The notes: generated by a model from the letters alone, not told the origin. DNA of 64,000 nt from Streptomyces roseus (GCF_001044425.1 NZ_LFML01000149.1:74752-138751), one strand, 5' to 3'. Shown: positions 31,314 through 39,481, numbered from the stretch's first letter. A program made the numbers and translations.

Positions 31314-32561
31314 ATGAACGCCACACCCAGCTCGCTGCTGTTCTGGGGCGGGAGCGCACCGATGGACCTCGGGCGCGACGTGGGCACCCGGCTGCTGCGG
31401 CAGGCCGCCGCCCGCGGGGTCACCACGCAGGCCACCCCCGAGTACCCGGACGCCCCCCACCTGTCCGAGTTCGCCGGCGCCCTGCACCGCACCGAGGTCG
31501 AGGACCCGGCCCGGGCCCTGGCCTGGGCCCGAGGGCGGCGGTTCGACCTGGTCCTCGGGGTGCGCGAGCAGGTGCAGGTCGCCCTCGCCGAGGTGGCCGA
31601 GGCACTGGGCGCCCCCGGGAACCCGCCCGCGGCCGTCCGTACCGTCCGGGAGAAGGACCGCTGCCGGCAAGCCCTGAGTGCGGCCGGGCTGCCGCAGCCG
31701 GAGTTCCGGCTGTGCGCGTCCGCCGACGAGGCCCAGGCGTTCCTCTCCGCCACGACCGGCCCCTGGATCGTCAAACCGCGCGACGGCTCGGGCAGCGTCG
31801 GCGTCAGCCGGGTCGACGGGCCCGAGGACCTGGCCGCCGCCGTCGCGGCCCTGCCCGCGCGCGCGGCCTTCGTGGTCGAACAGTTCGTCGAGGGACCCGA
31901 GTACAGCGTCGAAGGGGTGTTCCTGGGCGGCGCGCCCCGGGTGCTGGCGGTCACCGAGAAACAGCTGCTGCCGCCCCCGCACTTCGTGGAGGCCGGGCAC
32001 GTCCTGCCCGCCGACCTGCCGCCCGCCCGGCGCGAGGAGTTCGAGCGGGCCGTGACGGCCGCGCTGACGGCCCTGGGCCTGCGCTACGGCGTCTTCCACG
32101 TCGAACTGTGGTCCACCGCCGCCGGCCCCGTCCTCGGCGAGGTCCACGTGCGCAATGGCGGCGACTGGATCCACCTCATGCTCGAACACGCCATCCCTGG
32201 TCTGGAGCTGTTCGGCCTGGTCATCGACGACGCGCTCGGCCGGGACACCGCCGGCCGCGACCTGACCCCCACCCGGGCGGCGGCCGTCCGCTTCCTCGCG
32301 CCGCCGCAGGGCCGGATCCGCCGGATCCTCGGCTGGGACGAGGCCCGGGCCCATCCCGCGGTGCTGCGCGCCGACCTGACCGTGCGTCCGGGTGACGTCA
32401 CGGGCGAGGTCCGCGAGTCCTACGACCGGGCCGGCCACCTCGTCGTGGGCGCCGACTCCCCCCGCGAGGCGGCGGAGCTCGCCGACCGGCTGGCCGGCCT
32501 GGTCCGCTTCGAGGTGGACGCCCCCGAGGAGTCCACCGAGCCCGAGGAGGCCGCCTCGTGA
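31314..32561 (+). CDS. ATP-grasp ligase 5
   Basis: 415 residues, ATG 31314 with GGGAGAACG upstream. The N-terminal domain starts SSLLFWGGSAPMDLGRDVG. ATP-grasp motifs: WIVKPRDGSGSVGVSRV (canonical glycine-rich loop), VEQFVEGPEYSVEGV, and HVELWSTAAGPVLGEVHVRNGGDWI, where His replaces the usual Asn beside the metal. The acidic tail (PEESTEPEEAAS) runs into the MFS gene, whose GTG overlaps its stop. It is closest in motif style to ligase 1 (both have EYSVE and a TEKxLxxPPxFxEAGHV-like stretch), so these two may act on related substrates or be old paralogues, one in each core operon. Confidence 0.87.
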   Translation: MNATPSSLLFWGGSAPMDLGRDVGTRLLRQAAARGVTTQATPEYPDAPHLSEFAGALHRTEVEDPARALAWARGRRFDLVLGVREQVQVALAEVAEALGAPGNPPAAVRTVREKDRCRQALSAAGLPQPEFRLCASADEAQAFLSATTGPWIVKPRDGSGSVGVSRVDGPEDLAAAVAALPARAAFVVEQFVEGPEYSVEGVFLGGAPRVLAVTEKQLLPPPHFVEAGHVLPADLPPARREEFERAVTAALTALGLRYGVFHVELWSTAAGPVLGEVHVRNGGDWIHLMLEHAIPGLELFGLVIDDALGRDTAGRDLTPTRAAAVRFLAPPQGRIRRILGWDEARAHPAVLRADLTVRPGDVTGEVRESYDRAGHLVVGADSPREAAELADRLAGLVRFEVDAPEESTEPEEAAS

Positions 32562-33784
32562 ACCGCAGGGCCTTCACCGGCTGGCTGGCCGCGGACCACA
32601 CGGCCGGCAACCTCGGCCAGTACGTCGTCCTGCCGGTCCTCGGCGTCTTCCTGGCCGCCCAGGTCGGCGGCACCTGGATCGTCGGGACCGGACTGTTCCT
32701 CTACAGCGCGTCGGCCGGGATCTCGGCGCTGCTGGTCAACCGCTGGCTGCCGCGATTCGGCATCGTCGCCGCCATGACCGGCGGCACGGTCCTGTCCGCC
32801 CTCGGCTTCGGCCTGATGCCCTACACCCGGGCCGGGGCGGTCCAGGTCCTGCTGATCGTGCTGGCCGGGTTCGGCGGCAGCGTGCACTTCCTGCTGTCCC
32901 GGGTCCTGGTCGCCGAGGCCGTCCCCGACGACATCGGCCGTCACAGGGTGTACTCGGTGCTCCAGATCGCGGTCAACCTGGCAGCGGCACTCGGCCCGTT
33001 CCTCGCCGCGGCGCTGTACCCGGCGGCCGACCCCCGGCTGCTGTTCGGCGTGGTGGCGGGCTGCTACCTGCTCGCCGGCCTCTCCCTGCAGTTCGGCATC
33101 CCCAAGGAGCTGCGGCCCACCCCGACCTCCAGCCGCTGGCCGGTCAGCCGGGCCGTGCTGCGGCTCGTCCGCGACGACGCCGCGATCCGCCGGACCGTCG
33201 CCCTCTGCGTCCTCGGAGCCTTCGTATACGGCCAGTTGTACTCGGCGTTCGCGTTGTTCGCGGCCCGGGACATCGACTCCGCGCCGGTGCGGGCCGCACT
33301 GCTCGCCGCACCCGCCGTGGCCATCGTCCTGTGCCAGTCGGCGGTCACCGCCGCAACCGGCAGGCTGCTGGCCAAGGGCCACCGCCCGATCGCCCTGCTG
33401 GTGTACGGCGCCGCAATGTTCAGCGTCTCGATGGTGGTGCTCGGCACCGGACTGCCCGTCGTGCTCGGCGCCGCCGTGGCCGTCGTGCTGTTCTCCGGCG
33501 CCGAGATGTTGTTCACCCCCATGGTGAGCACGGCCTTCGCCGCCCTTCCCGTGAAGTCCACCCTGGAGGCCTTCAACCTGCGCCAGGTCAGCTGGACCGC
33601 CGGTGAGGCGGCCGGCTCGCTGGCCGGCGGCACCCTCTTCCTGGCCCTGGACCGTGCCGGACTCGCCCAGGGCTACTGGCTGGGCGTGGCCCTGGTCACC
33701 GGAGCCCTGTGCGGCCTCCTGGCCCACCGTGTCCGCCGGCCGGCCCCGGCGCCCGCCGATGTCGTCCGCGAGCCGGCCGGCTGA
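32558..33784 (+). CDS. MFS transporter
   Basis: 408 residues with about eleven to twelve membrane segments. It starts at GTG 32558, overlapping the ligase 5 stop as GTGA. Intracellular loops are short; the motif-A position after TM2 is degenerate (NRWLPRFG). It resembles small drug/peptide exporters of the BacE or MFS_1 type rather than sugar importers. Its place directly after two ligases and before the amidohydrolase suggests export of the finished peptide-like product. Two different MFS genes in the same regulon could handle precursor and mature forms, or product and signal peptide; this is conjecture. Confidence 0.86.
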   Translation: MNRRAFTGWLAADHTAGNLGQYVVLPVLGVFLAAQVGGTWIVGTGLFLYSASAGISALLVNRWLPRFGIVAAMTGGTVLSALGFGLMPYTRAGAVQVLLIVLAGFGGSVHFLLSRVLVAEAVPDDIGRHRVYSVLQIAVNLAAALGPFLAAALYPAADPRLLFGVVAGCYLLAGLSLQFGIPKELRPTPTSSRWPVSRAVLRLVRDDAAIRRTVALCVLGAFVYGQLYSAFALFAARDIDSAPVRAALLAAPAVAIVLCQSAVTAATGRLLAKGHRPIALLVYGAAMFSVSMVVLGTGLPVVLGAAVAVVLFSGAEMLFTPMVSTAFAALPVKSTLEAFNLRQVSWTAGEAAGSLAGGTLFLALDRAGLAQGYWLGVALVTGALCGLLAHRVRRPAPAPADVVREPAG

Positions 33785-33812
33785 GGCCGGCCGAGAAAGG
33801 AACCGAACCACC

Positions 33813-34517
33813 ATGTGCCGAATCATCCTCGCCTCCGGGGACTTCGCGGCGGCCGACATCGCCACCGCCGCCCTGGAGATGAGCTGCGGCCGGACCGCCG
33901 ACCACGACAACCCCACCAAGGTGCACGCGCACGGCTGGGGCGCCGTCTGGCGCGAGCCCGGGCACGGCCTGCGGGCGCACGCCGACGTACGACCGCTGGT
34001 GCAGAGCCTGCACGAGTCCCCGTTGCCGCAGACCAAGACCGACTTCCTCGCGATCCACACCCGCAACGCGACCCTGGAGTCCCAGCGCGGCCCGGCCTTC
34101 ACCCACCCGCTGACCCGGGACGACGGCTGGTACTTCATGCACAACGGCTACCTGCCGACCGCGTACCTGGCCCTGGGACTGGAGGCCTCCGCGTTCGACT
34201 CGCGGGAGTACTTCGACCACCTCGTCCCGTACGGCGCCGACGGCCTCGACCAGGCCGCCGCTCTGGGCAAGCTGGACGCCCTGCCTCCCGGCGGCAACTC
34301 CGGCAACGCCGTCGCCGTCCATCCCGCCGGCGCCTACCTGGTGCACTGGAGCGCGCCGGACGTGGCCACTCCGGTGTTCTTCACGATGCAGCGCCTGCGC
34401 CTTCCCGGCCTGGAGGTCATCGCCTCCGAGATCGTCCCCGCGCTCGCCCCCGCGACGCAGTGGGAGCCGCTGCCGGCCGGCACGGTCACGCACTTCCCGT
34501 TCCCCAAGGAGACGTGA
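33813..34517 (+). CDS. Class II glutamine amidohydrolase (EgtC-like)
   Basis: 234 residues beginning Met-Cys-Arg (ATG 33813). Met removal would expose Cys2 as the N-terminal nucleophile of the Ntn/GATase-II fold. The family loop FLAIHTRNATLESQRGPAFTHPL and the oxyanion/glutamine site WYFMHNGYLP are present. There is no synthase domain, as in EgtC, which removes a gamma-glutamyl group in ergothioneine synthesis. Only one base separates its stop from the next ATG, the glutamine-synthetase-like gene, so the two are likely partners: one could add, the other remove, a gamma-glutamyl cap. Alternatively it could release ammonia from glutamine for a neighbouring ligase. Confidence 0.83.
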   Translation: MCRIILASGDFAAADIATAALEMSCGRTADHDNPTKVHAHGWGAVWREPGHGLRAHADVRPLVQSLHESPLPQTKTDFLAIHTRNATLESQRGPAFTHPLTRDDGWYFMHNGYLPTAYLALGLEASAFDSREYFDHLVPYGADGLDQAAALGKLDALPPGGNSGNAVAVHPAGAYLVHWSAPDVATPVFFTMQRLRLPGLEVIASEIVPALAPATQWEPLPAGTVTHFPFPKET

Positions 34518-34518
34518 G

Positions 34519-35892
34519 ATGTCCGAGTTCGCCGACCAGTACCGCCACATCCTCCAGAAGATCGACGCGCACGGCGTCGAACTGATCCGCTTCCTGTGGG
34601 TGGACCACAACGGCATCGTCCGCGGAAAAGCGGTCACCCGCCGGTTCCTGGAATCCCGGATGGAATCCGGCATCGGCCTGGCCAAGTCACGGCAGGCGGC
34701 GAGCCTGATGGACGTCGGCCAGCCGGTGCCCGGCTTCGACGCCGTCGGCGAGGTCCGGCTGGTGCCCGACCCGGACACCTTCATCGTCCTGCCGCACGCG
34801 CCGGGCTCCGCGGCCATGCTCTGCGACCTGGTCGAGCTCGACGGCACCCCCTGGGAGGCCTGCCCGCGCACCTTCCTCAAGTCCGCGCTGGCGGCGGCCG
34901 GCGACCTGCAGGTCGTGGCCTCCTTCGAGCCCGAGTTCACCCTGTGTGACACCCGGCCGGAGTCCGGTTCCCTCAGCGTCCTCGACGACAGCCTGTGCTT
35001 CGACAACGCCGGGTTCGACGCCGCCAACGATTTCGCGGTCGGGCTGACCAGGGCCCTGCAGGGACAGGGCATCGATGTGGAGATGTACCACCCGGAGTTC
35101 GGCGCCGGCCAGCACGAGATGACCCTGCGCCACGGCCCCGCCCTCGCGGCGGCCGACCTGTCGGTGTGGCACAAGGTGATCACCCGGGGCATAGCCTCGA
35201 CGATGGGCCTGTGGGCCACGTTCGCGCCCGTCCCCGCGCCCGGCTTCCGCGGCAACGGCAACCACCTCCACCTGTCGATGTGGCAGGACCGGCCCGGCGG
35301 CGCCGGCCCGGTGAACGTGTTCGCCGACGACTCCGACGCACTCGGCCTGTCGGAGCGGGCCTATCACTTCATCGGCGGAGTGCTCCACCACCTGCCCGGC
35401 CTGCTGGCGCTGACCTGCGCCGGCGTGAACAGCTACGAGCGGCTCCAGCCGGGCATGTGGTCGGGCGCGCACGCCTGCTACGGCCAGGACAACCGGGAAG
35501 CCGCCGTACGGGTGCCCAGCCGGCTGCGCGGCAGCACCGCCGCCTCCACCAACATCGAACTCAAGGCGAGCGACTCCACGGCCAACCCCTACCTGGCCCT
35601 GGGCGCCGTCGTCCACGCCGGACTCGACGGCATCGCCCGGCGCCTGGACCCCGGACCGCAGCTCGCCGAGGACCCGAACGGGCTCACCGACGCCCGGCGC
35701 GACGCCCTCGGCCTGGCCCTGCCCCGCTCTCTGGAGGAGGCCGTGCAGGCGCTGACACGCGACGAGTTCCTCATGGACGTCCTGGGTCCGCTGCGCCGCC
35801 GGCTCTACCCGGCGATCAAGGAGGCCGACATCAGGGTGATGAAGGAGCTGGGGCCGGACTTCGCCTTCCTGACCTACGCCACCCGCTACTGA
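34519..35892 (+). CDS. Glutamine synthetase-like amide ligase
   Basis: 457 residues of the glutamine synthetase superfamily, with the N-terminal beta-grasp segment LWVDHNGIVRGK. Catalytic-domain motifs include FEPEFTL (metal Glu), GAGQHEM, NGNHLHLS, the Arg-containing NSYERLQPGMW and ELKASDSTANPYLALG. It lacks the adenylylation loop typical of GlnA and is nearer the length and motif style of gamma-glutamyl-amine ligases (PuuA/GlnA3-like). It probably joins the gamma-carboxyl of glutamate to an amine, here perhaps an aminocyclitol or an amino-acid side chain. Housekeeping ammonia assimilation is unlikely in this operon. It follows the class II amidohydrolase by one base. Confidence 0.85.
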   Translation: MSEFADQYRHILQKIDAHGVELIRFLWVDHNGIVRGKAVTRRFLESRMESGIGLAKSRQAASLMDVGQPVPGFDAVGEVRLVPDPDTFIVLPHAPGSAAMLCDLVELDGTPWEACPRTFLKSALAAAGDLQVVASFEPEFTLCDTRPESGSLSVLDDSLCFDNAGFDAANDFAVGLTRALQGQGIDVEMYHPEFGAGQHEMTLRHGPALAAADLSVWHKVITRGIASTMGLWATFAPVPAPGFRGNGNHLHLSMWQDRPGGAGPVNVFADDSDALGLSERAYHFIGGVLHHLPGLLALTCAGVNSYERLQPGMWSGAHACYGQDNREAAVRVPSRLRGSTAASTNIELKASDSTANPYLALGAVVHAGLDGIARRLDPGPQLAEDPNGLTDARRDALGLALPRSLEEAVQALTRDEFLMDVLGPLRRRLYPAIKEADIRVMKELGPDFAFLTYATRY

Positions 35893-35916
35893 GCCGGGCA
35901 CGCACAGGAGGTCGCG

Positions 35917-36621
35917 ATGCTGGAACAGCCGGCGTTCGGTCAACGGCTGCGGGCCCTCCGCCGGGAACGCGGACTGTCGCAGACACAACTGGCCACGGGC
36001 GGACTGTCCACGGGCTATCTGTCCCGGCTGGAGTCGGGCACCCGGCCCGTACCCACCCGACGCGTAGTGGAACACCTGTGCCGACGGCTGGGCGTCCCGC
36101 CGTCGGCGTTCGAGACGAGACCGTGCCAGAGCCTCGCGCAGGCCCTGGCCCTGGCCGCCTCCTGCGCCCACCCGGCCCGGGCTGCCGGGGACCTCGCCGC
36201 CCTGCTCGACAGCGGCGCCGACCGGCTCGACCCGGCGCTGCGGTGGCTGTCGCTGTGGCTTCTCGCCGGCGTACGCCACGAGGAGAGCCAGTACGAGGAC
36301 GAACACGAACTGCTGGTGGAACTCACCGCGCTCAGCGAAACGATCGGCATCCCCGAGCTGATCGTGCGGGCCCTGACCCGGCTGTCGCGGTGCTCCCGCA
36401 TGCTCGGGGACACCACCCGCGCCTGCGCCGAGGCGGCGGCCGCGCACCGCCTGGCCGACGGCCTGTCCGCCGCCGACCGCTCGGCGGTCCTGCACGCGCT
36501 GATCCGCGCCGAGACCGATGCCGGCCGGCTGGCCGAGGCCCGCGCGTACGTCGGGGAACTGGGCGAGATCACGGCGGAATCCGAGCTCCCGCGCCCCGCT
36601 CCCGCCGTGCGACGATCATGA
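35917..36621 (+). CDS. XRE-family regulator, truncated paralogue
   Basis: 234 residues from ATG 35917 (AGGAGG upstream). The helix-turn-helix LRALRRERGLSQTQLATGG...STGYLSRLESG closely matches that of the 406-residue regulator at 17338. The helical sensor region is only about 160 residues, roughly half the length, and ends in a short Pro/Arg tail. So it keeps DNA binding but lacks the last TPR-like repeats. It lies inside the rightward operon, so it would be made when the biosynthetic genes are on. It may compete for the same TTGCCA sites, or heterodimerise with the full-length regulator, as a feedback element. This is inference from the shared HTH. Confidence 0.83.
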   Translation: MLEQPAFGQRLRALRRERGLSQTQLATGGLSTGYLSRLESGTRPVPTRRVVEHLCRRLGVPPSAFETRPCQSLAQALALAASCAHPARAAGDLAALLDSGADRLDPALRWLSLWLLAGVRHEESQYEDEHELLVELTALSETIGIPELIVRALTRLSRCSRMLGDTTRACAEAAAAHRLADGLSAADRSAVLHALIRAETDAGRLAEARAYVGELGEITAESELPRPAPAVRRS

Positions 36622-36646
36622 CAGCGACGAGAGGACCGAGACGTAC

Positions 36647-37543
36647 ATGAGCAGGATGCACGCGGACGAGGCCGAGACCGACGCCGGACTGGTCCGGCGG
36701 CTCCTGCGCGCCCAGTTCCCGCAGTGGGCCGAACTGCCGGTCACCCGGCTCTCCTCGGGCGGCACGGTCAACGCGATCTACCGGCTGGGCGAGGACCTGA
36801 GCGTCCGGCTGCCGCTGCGCCCCGGCGGCGCCGAAGCCATCGCCATGGAGGCCGAGCTCCTCCCCCGACTGGCCCCCCTGCTGCCGCTGCCGGTCCCCGA
36901 GGTCGTCGCCGTCGGCGCCCCCGACACGGAGTACCCCCTGCGCTGGGCGGTGCACCGCTGGATCGAGGGCCGCAACCCGGTCGAGGGCGAGCTCGCCGCA
37001 CCTGAACTCGTCGCCCGCGACCTCGCCCGCTTCGCCCTCGCCTTCCGCAGTGTCGACCTCCCCGGCGGCCCGCCCGCGCACCGCGGCGAGCCGCTGATCG
37101 CCGAGGACGACGAGATGCGGGCCGCCATCGAGGCCCTGCGCCGCACCGACGAGCCCTTCGACGCCGACGAGATCACCGACGCCTGGGAGGAGGCGCTCGC
37201 CGCCCCCCGCCATACGGGCCCGCCCTGCTGGACCCACTCCGACCTGATGCCGAGCAACGTGCTGCTCTCCGGCGACCGCCTGGGCGCGGTCATCGACTTC
37301 GGCACCGTCGGCATGGGCGAGCCGGCCACCGACCTGATCCCGGCCTGGAACCTGTTGCCCGCCGCCGTCCGCCCGGCGTACCGCGAGGCGGTCCGGGCGG
37401 ACGACGCGACCTGGGCCCGCAGCCGCGGCTGGGCGCTGTCCATGGCGGTCATCCAGCTCCCGTACTACCGCCGTACCAATCCGGTGATCTCGGCCAACGC
37501 CCGGCACGTCATCCGCGAGGTCCTGGCGTCCCGCGCCCAGTAG
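36647..37543 (+). CDS. APH-family phosphotransferase
   Basis: 298 residues with the aminoglycoside/choline kinase fold. The Brenner motif is HSDLMPSN (catalytic Asp, metal Asn) and the metal-binding DFG-like stretch is VIDFGTVGMGEPATDLIPAW. The N-terminal ATP lobe has SSGGTVNAIYRLGEDLSVRLPLR. ATG 36647 gives the expected length; the nearest GA-rich sequence is about twelve bases off, so the ribosome site is weak and ATG 36656 is possible. It is the last gene of the rightward operon. In a cluster that appears to build an aminocyclitol, it may phosphorylate a hydroxyl for self-resistance or as a biosynthetic protecting group. The exact subfamily was not recognised. Confidence 0.83.
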   Translation: MSRMHADEAETDAGLVRRLLRAQFPQWAELPVTRLSSGGTVNAIYRLGEDLSVRLPLRPGGAEAIAMEAELLPRLAPLLPLPVPEVVAVGAPDTEYPLRWAVHRWIEGRNPVEGELAAPELVARDLARFALAFRSVDLPGGPPAHRGEPLIAEDDEMRAAIEALRRTDEPFDADEITDAWEEALAAPRHTGPPCWTHSDLMPSNVLLSGDRLGAVIDFGTVGMGEPATDLIPAWNLLPAAVRPAYREAVRADDATWARSRGWALSMAVIQLPYYRRTNPVISANARHVIREVLASRAQ

Positions 37544-37790
37544 TCCGGAGCTCCGCCCCGCCCGGCATCGACTCGTCCGTCGAACTGACCGACCGGGCAC
37601 GAGCGGCGTGCTCCGACGTCGACCTCAGCGTACGGATCCCAGGCAAGGGGCTGTCCGCCGGAATCGCCCGACACCCCGCACCCGCTGCCGGGTGACGGCC
37701 GAGGGCCATCCGCACGAGGCGCGCAGCGACTTCACCGACCAGCACGGCCTCTCCGCAGACGGGAGCGAGCGACGAGTACGGCGGGGCCCC
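37544..37790. other. Intergenic stretch between convergent operons
   Basis: About 250 bp between the kinase stop and the long terminator. Short open readings cross it but none has a ribosome site or a recognisable protein. I see no promoter or repeat. Confidence 0.5.
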
Positions 37791-37840
37791 CGTGAGAAGG
37801 CAGAAGAGCCCGGTTCCCCGGGCTCTTCTGCCTTCTCACG
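37791..37840. terminator. 23-bp perfect hairpin, convergent terminator
   Basis: Arms 37791-37813 and 37818-37840 pair perfectly with the loop TTCC. The stem contains GAAGGCAGAAGAGCCCGG. It separates the rightward core operon from the leftward LLM gene (stop at 37849) and can serve both. No T tract, as is usual in high-GC actinomycetes. Confidence 0.87.
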
Positions 37841-37848
37841 CCGCGTCC

Positions 37849-38646
37849 TCAGCCGTTGACGGCATCCCGCCAGGCGATCCACCGCCGCAGCGTCCCGAGG
37901 TCGAAGTCGGGGCCGCCGGCGCCGACGATGAACAGCGAGACCCCCAGCTCGCGCAGCTCGGGCCCCAGCTCCTCCGGGTCCCCCTCGTGCGCGGCCAGCC
38001 CGGACACGCTCGTGGCGACCTCGATCTGCGCGGGGTCCCGGCCCACGTCCGCGCAGTGCCGGTGCAGCACGGACAGCTTGTGCCGCAGCGTGGCCGGGTC
38101 CTGGAAGGCGTGCCAGATGTCCGCGTGCTCGGCGACCATCCGCAGGGTGCGCTTCTCGCCGCCGCCGCCGAGCATTACCGGCAGCCTCCCGGCCGGCGCC
38201 GGATTGAGCCGCGCCAGCCGGGACTTGATCCGCGGGAGCGCCGCGGCCAGACCCCGCAGCCGCTCCCCGTCGGTCCCGAACGGATAGCCGTACTCGGTGA
38301 AGTCCTTCTCGTACCAGCCGGAGCCGAGCCCGAGCAGGGCCCGGCCGCCGCTGATGTGGTCGACCGTACGGGCCATGTCCGCGATCAGGTCGGGGTTGCG
38401 GTACCCGACGCAGCTCACCAGCGGCCCGAGCTGCACCGTGGAGGTGGACTCGGCCAGCGCCGCGAGCACCGTCCAGCACTCGAAGTGCTTGCCGTCCGGA
38501 TCGCCGGTCAGCGGGAAGAAGTGGTCCCAGACGAAGACCACGTCCGCGCCGAGCTCCTCGGCCCCGGCCGCCGCCCGGCGGATCGCCGCGTAGTCGGCGT
38601 GCTCGGGCTGCACCTGCAGCCCGATCCGCACCGGCCGCCCCGTCAC
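37849..38646 (-). CDS. LLM-class (F420/flavin-dependent) oxidoreductase
   Basis: 265 residues of the luciferase-like TIM-barrel superfamily. Typical segments: GADVVFVWDHFFPL near the N-terminus, LGPLVSCVGYRNPDLIADMARTVDHISGGR, GLGSGWYEKDFTEYG, and VMLGGGGEKRTLRMVAEHADIWH. GTG 38646 overlaps the oxygenase stop as GTGA, so the longer upstream reading is rejected. This motif set is typical of actinobacterial F420-dependent enzymes, which move hydride to or from C=C, C=N or C-OH groups. It is the last gene of the deacetylase operon. Its job may be to reduce or oxidise a ring or imine made by the flavin oxidase or oxygenase upstream. The substrate is unknown. Confidence 0.87.
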   Translation of the reverse strand: MTGRPVRIGLQVQPEHADYAAIRRAAAGAEELGADVVFVWDHFFPLTGDPDGKHFECWTVLAALAESTSTVQLGPLVSCVGYRNPDLIADMARTVDHISGGRALLGLGSGWYEKDFTEYGYPFGTDGERLRGLAAALPRIKSRLARLNPAPAGRLPVMLGGGGEKRTLRMVAEHADIWHAFQDPATLRHKLSVLHRHCADVGRDPAQIEVATSVSGLAAHEGDPEELGPELRELGVSLFIVGAGGPDFDLGTLRRWIAWRDAVNG

Positions 38647-39461
38647 GCCGACCTCACGTACTCGGAGAAGTGGCGCTCGGCGAACAGCTCCGGACGCTCC
38701 GGAGCCAGGTCCAGCTCGCGGGCCCGGCGCAGCATGTAGCGCCAGTACGGCTTGACCGGCGGCCACAGCCTGCCGACCTCACAGTACGAGGCGTCGACGA
38801 AGTACCGCGGCTTGCCCGGCACGTCGTCCGGGCGGGGCCGGCGGGCGTGGAACAGCGCCGAGTGCAGGACGACGGTGCTGCCCGGCGGCAGGGCGTCCAG
38901 CACGACCTCGCCGGGCAGCGGGCGGGTGCCCAGGTGCACCCGGGCCGCCTTGTCCGCGTGCTCGCGGTGCGACCCGGGCAGCACCACCAGCGAGGAGGTG
39001 TCCGCGTCCAGCCCGTCCAGGTAGTGCAGGGCGTGGATCATGGTCGCCGAGCGGTCGTCCTGGGCGCCGTCCTCGTAGTCGTGGTGCCAGGACTTGCCCG
39101 GTACGTCCGGGGCCTGGCGGTCGCTGTGCAGGTGGTGGAACACGTACGGCGCCCGGCCCATCAGCTGGTCGATCACCCTCAGCAGCGGGGCGTGGGTGAT
39201 CAGCTCGCCGTGGGCGGGCAGTTCGAGCTCCATGATGGGCGGCACGCCGAACCGCTGCGGGTCCCGCACCGAGTCGATGGACCGCGCCCGCAGTCCGTGG
39301 TCCACCCACCGGTCGACCTCGGGCCTCATCCGCTCGACCAGGTCCGGTGGCAGGAAGCCGGGCAGGACCAGATAGCCGAGCTCCTGGAACTGCCGGAGCT
39401 GGTCGGCGCGCAGCGCGACCGCCGGAGCGGCGAGTTCGAGCAGGGCGGCGTTCGGTGTCAT
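38643..39461 (-). CDS. Phytanoyl-CoA dioxygenase (PhyH)-type oxygenase
   Basis: 272 residues from ATG 39461. N-terminal QFQELGYLVLPGFLPPDLVERM is a PhyH hallmark. Metal ligands: HxD in KSWHHDYEDG and distal His in LHSALFHARRPRPDDVPGKPRYF, with the 2-oxoglutarate Arg nearby. Also family-typical is LVVLPGSHREHADK. The Asp of HxD is kept, so hydroxylation or desaturation is likelier than halogenation. It lies between the AldO-like oxidase (20 bp upstream) and the LLM gene (4-bp overlap). It is the second predicted 2OG enzyme of the regulon, unlike in sequence to the one at 25 kb, so two separate hydroxylations are likely. Confidence 0.87.
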   Translation of the reverse strand: MTPNAALLELAAPAVALRADQLRQFQELGYLVLPGFLPPDLVERMRPEVDRWVDHGLRARSIDSVRDPQRFGVPPIMELELPAHGELITHAPLLRVIDQLMGRAPYVFHHLHSDRQAPDVPGKSWHHDYEDGAQDDRSATMIHALHYLDGLDADTSSLVVLPGSHREHADKAARVHLGTRPLPGEVVLDALPPGSTVVLHSALFHARRPRPDDVPGKPRYFVDASYCEVGRLWPPVKPYWRYMLRRARELDLAPERPELFAERHFSEYVRSA

Positions 39462-39481
39462 CGCAATTACCCCCAGAATCC

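Noticed and set aside
34519..35892. Housekeeping glutamine synthetase GlnA
   Set aside because: It lacks the adenylylation-loop tyrosine region and sits inside a biosynthetic operon beside a class II amidohydrolase.
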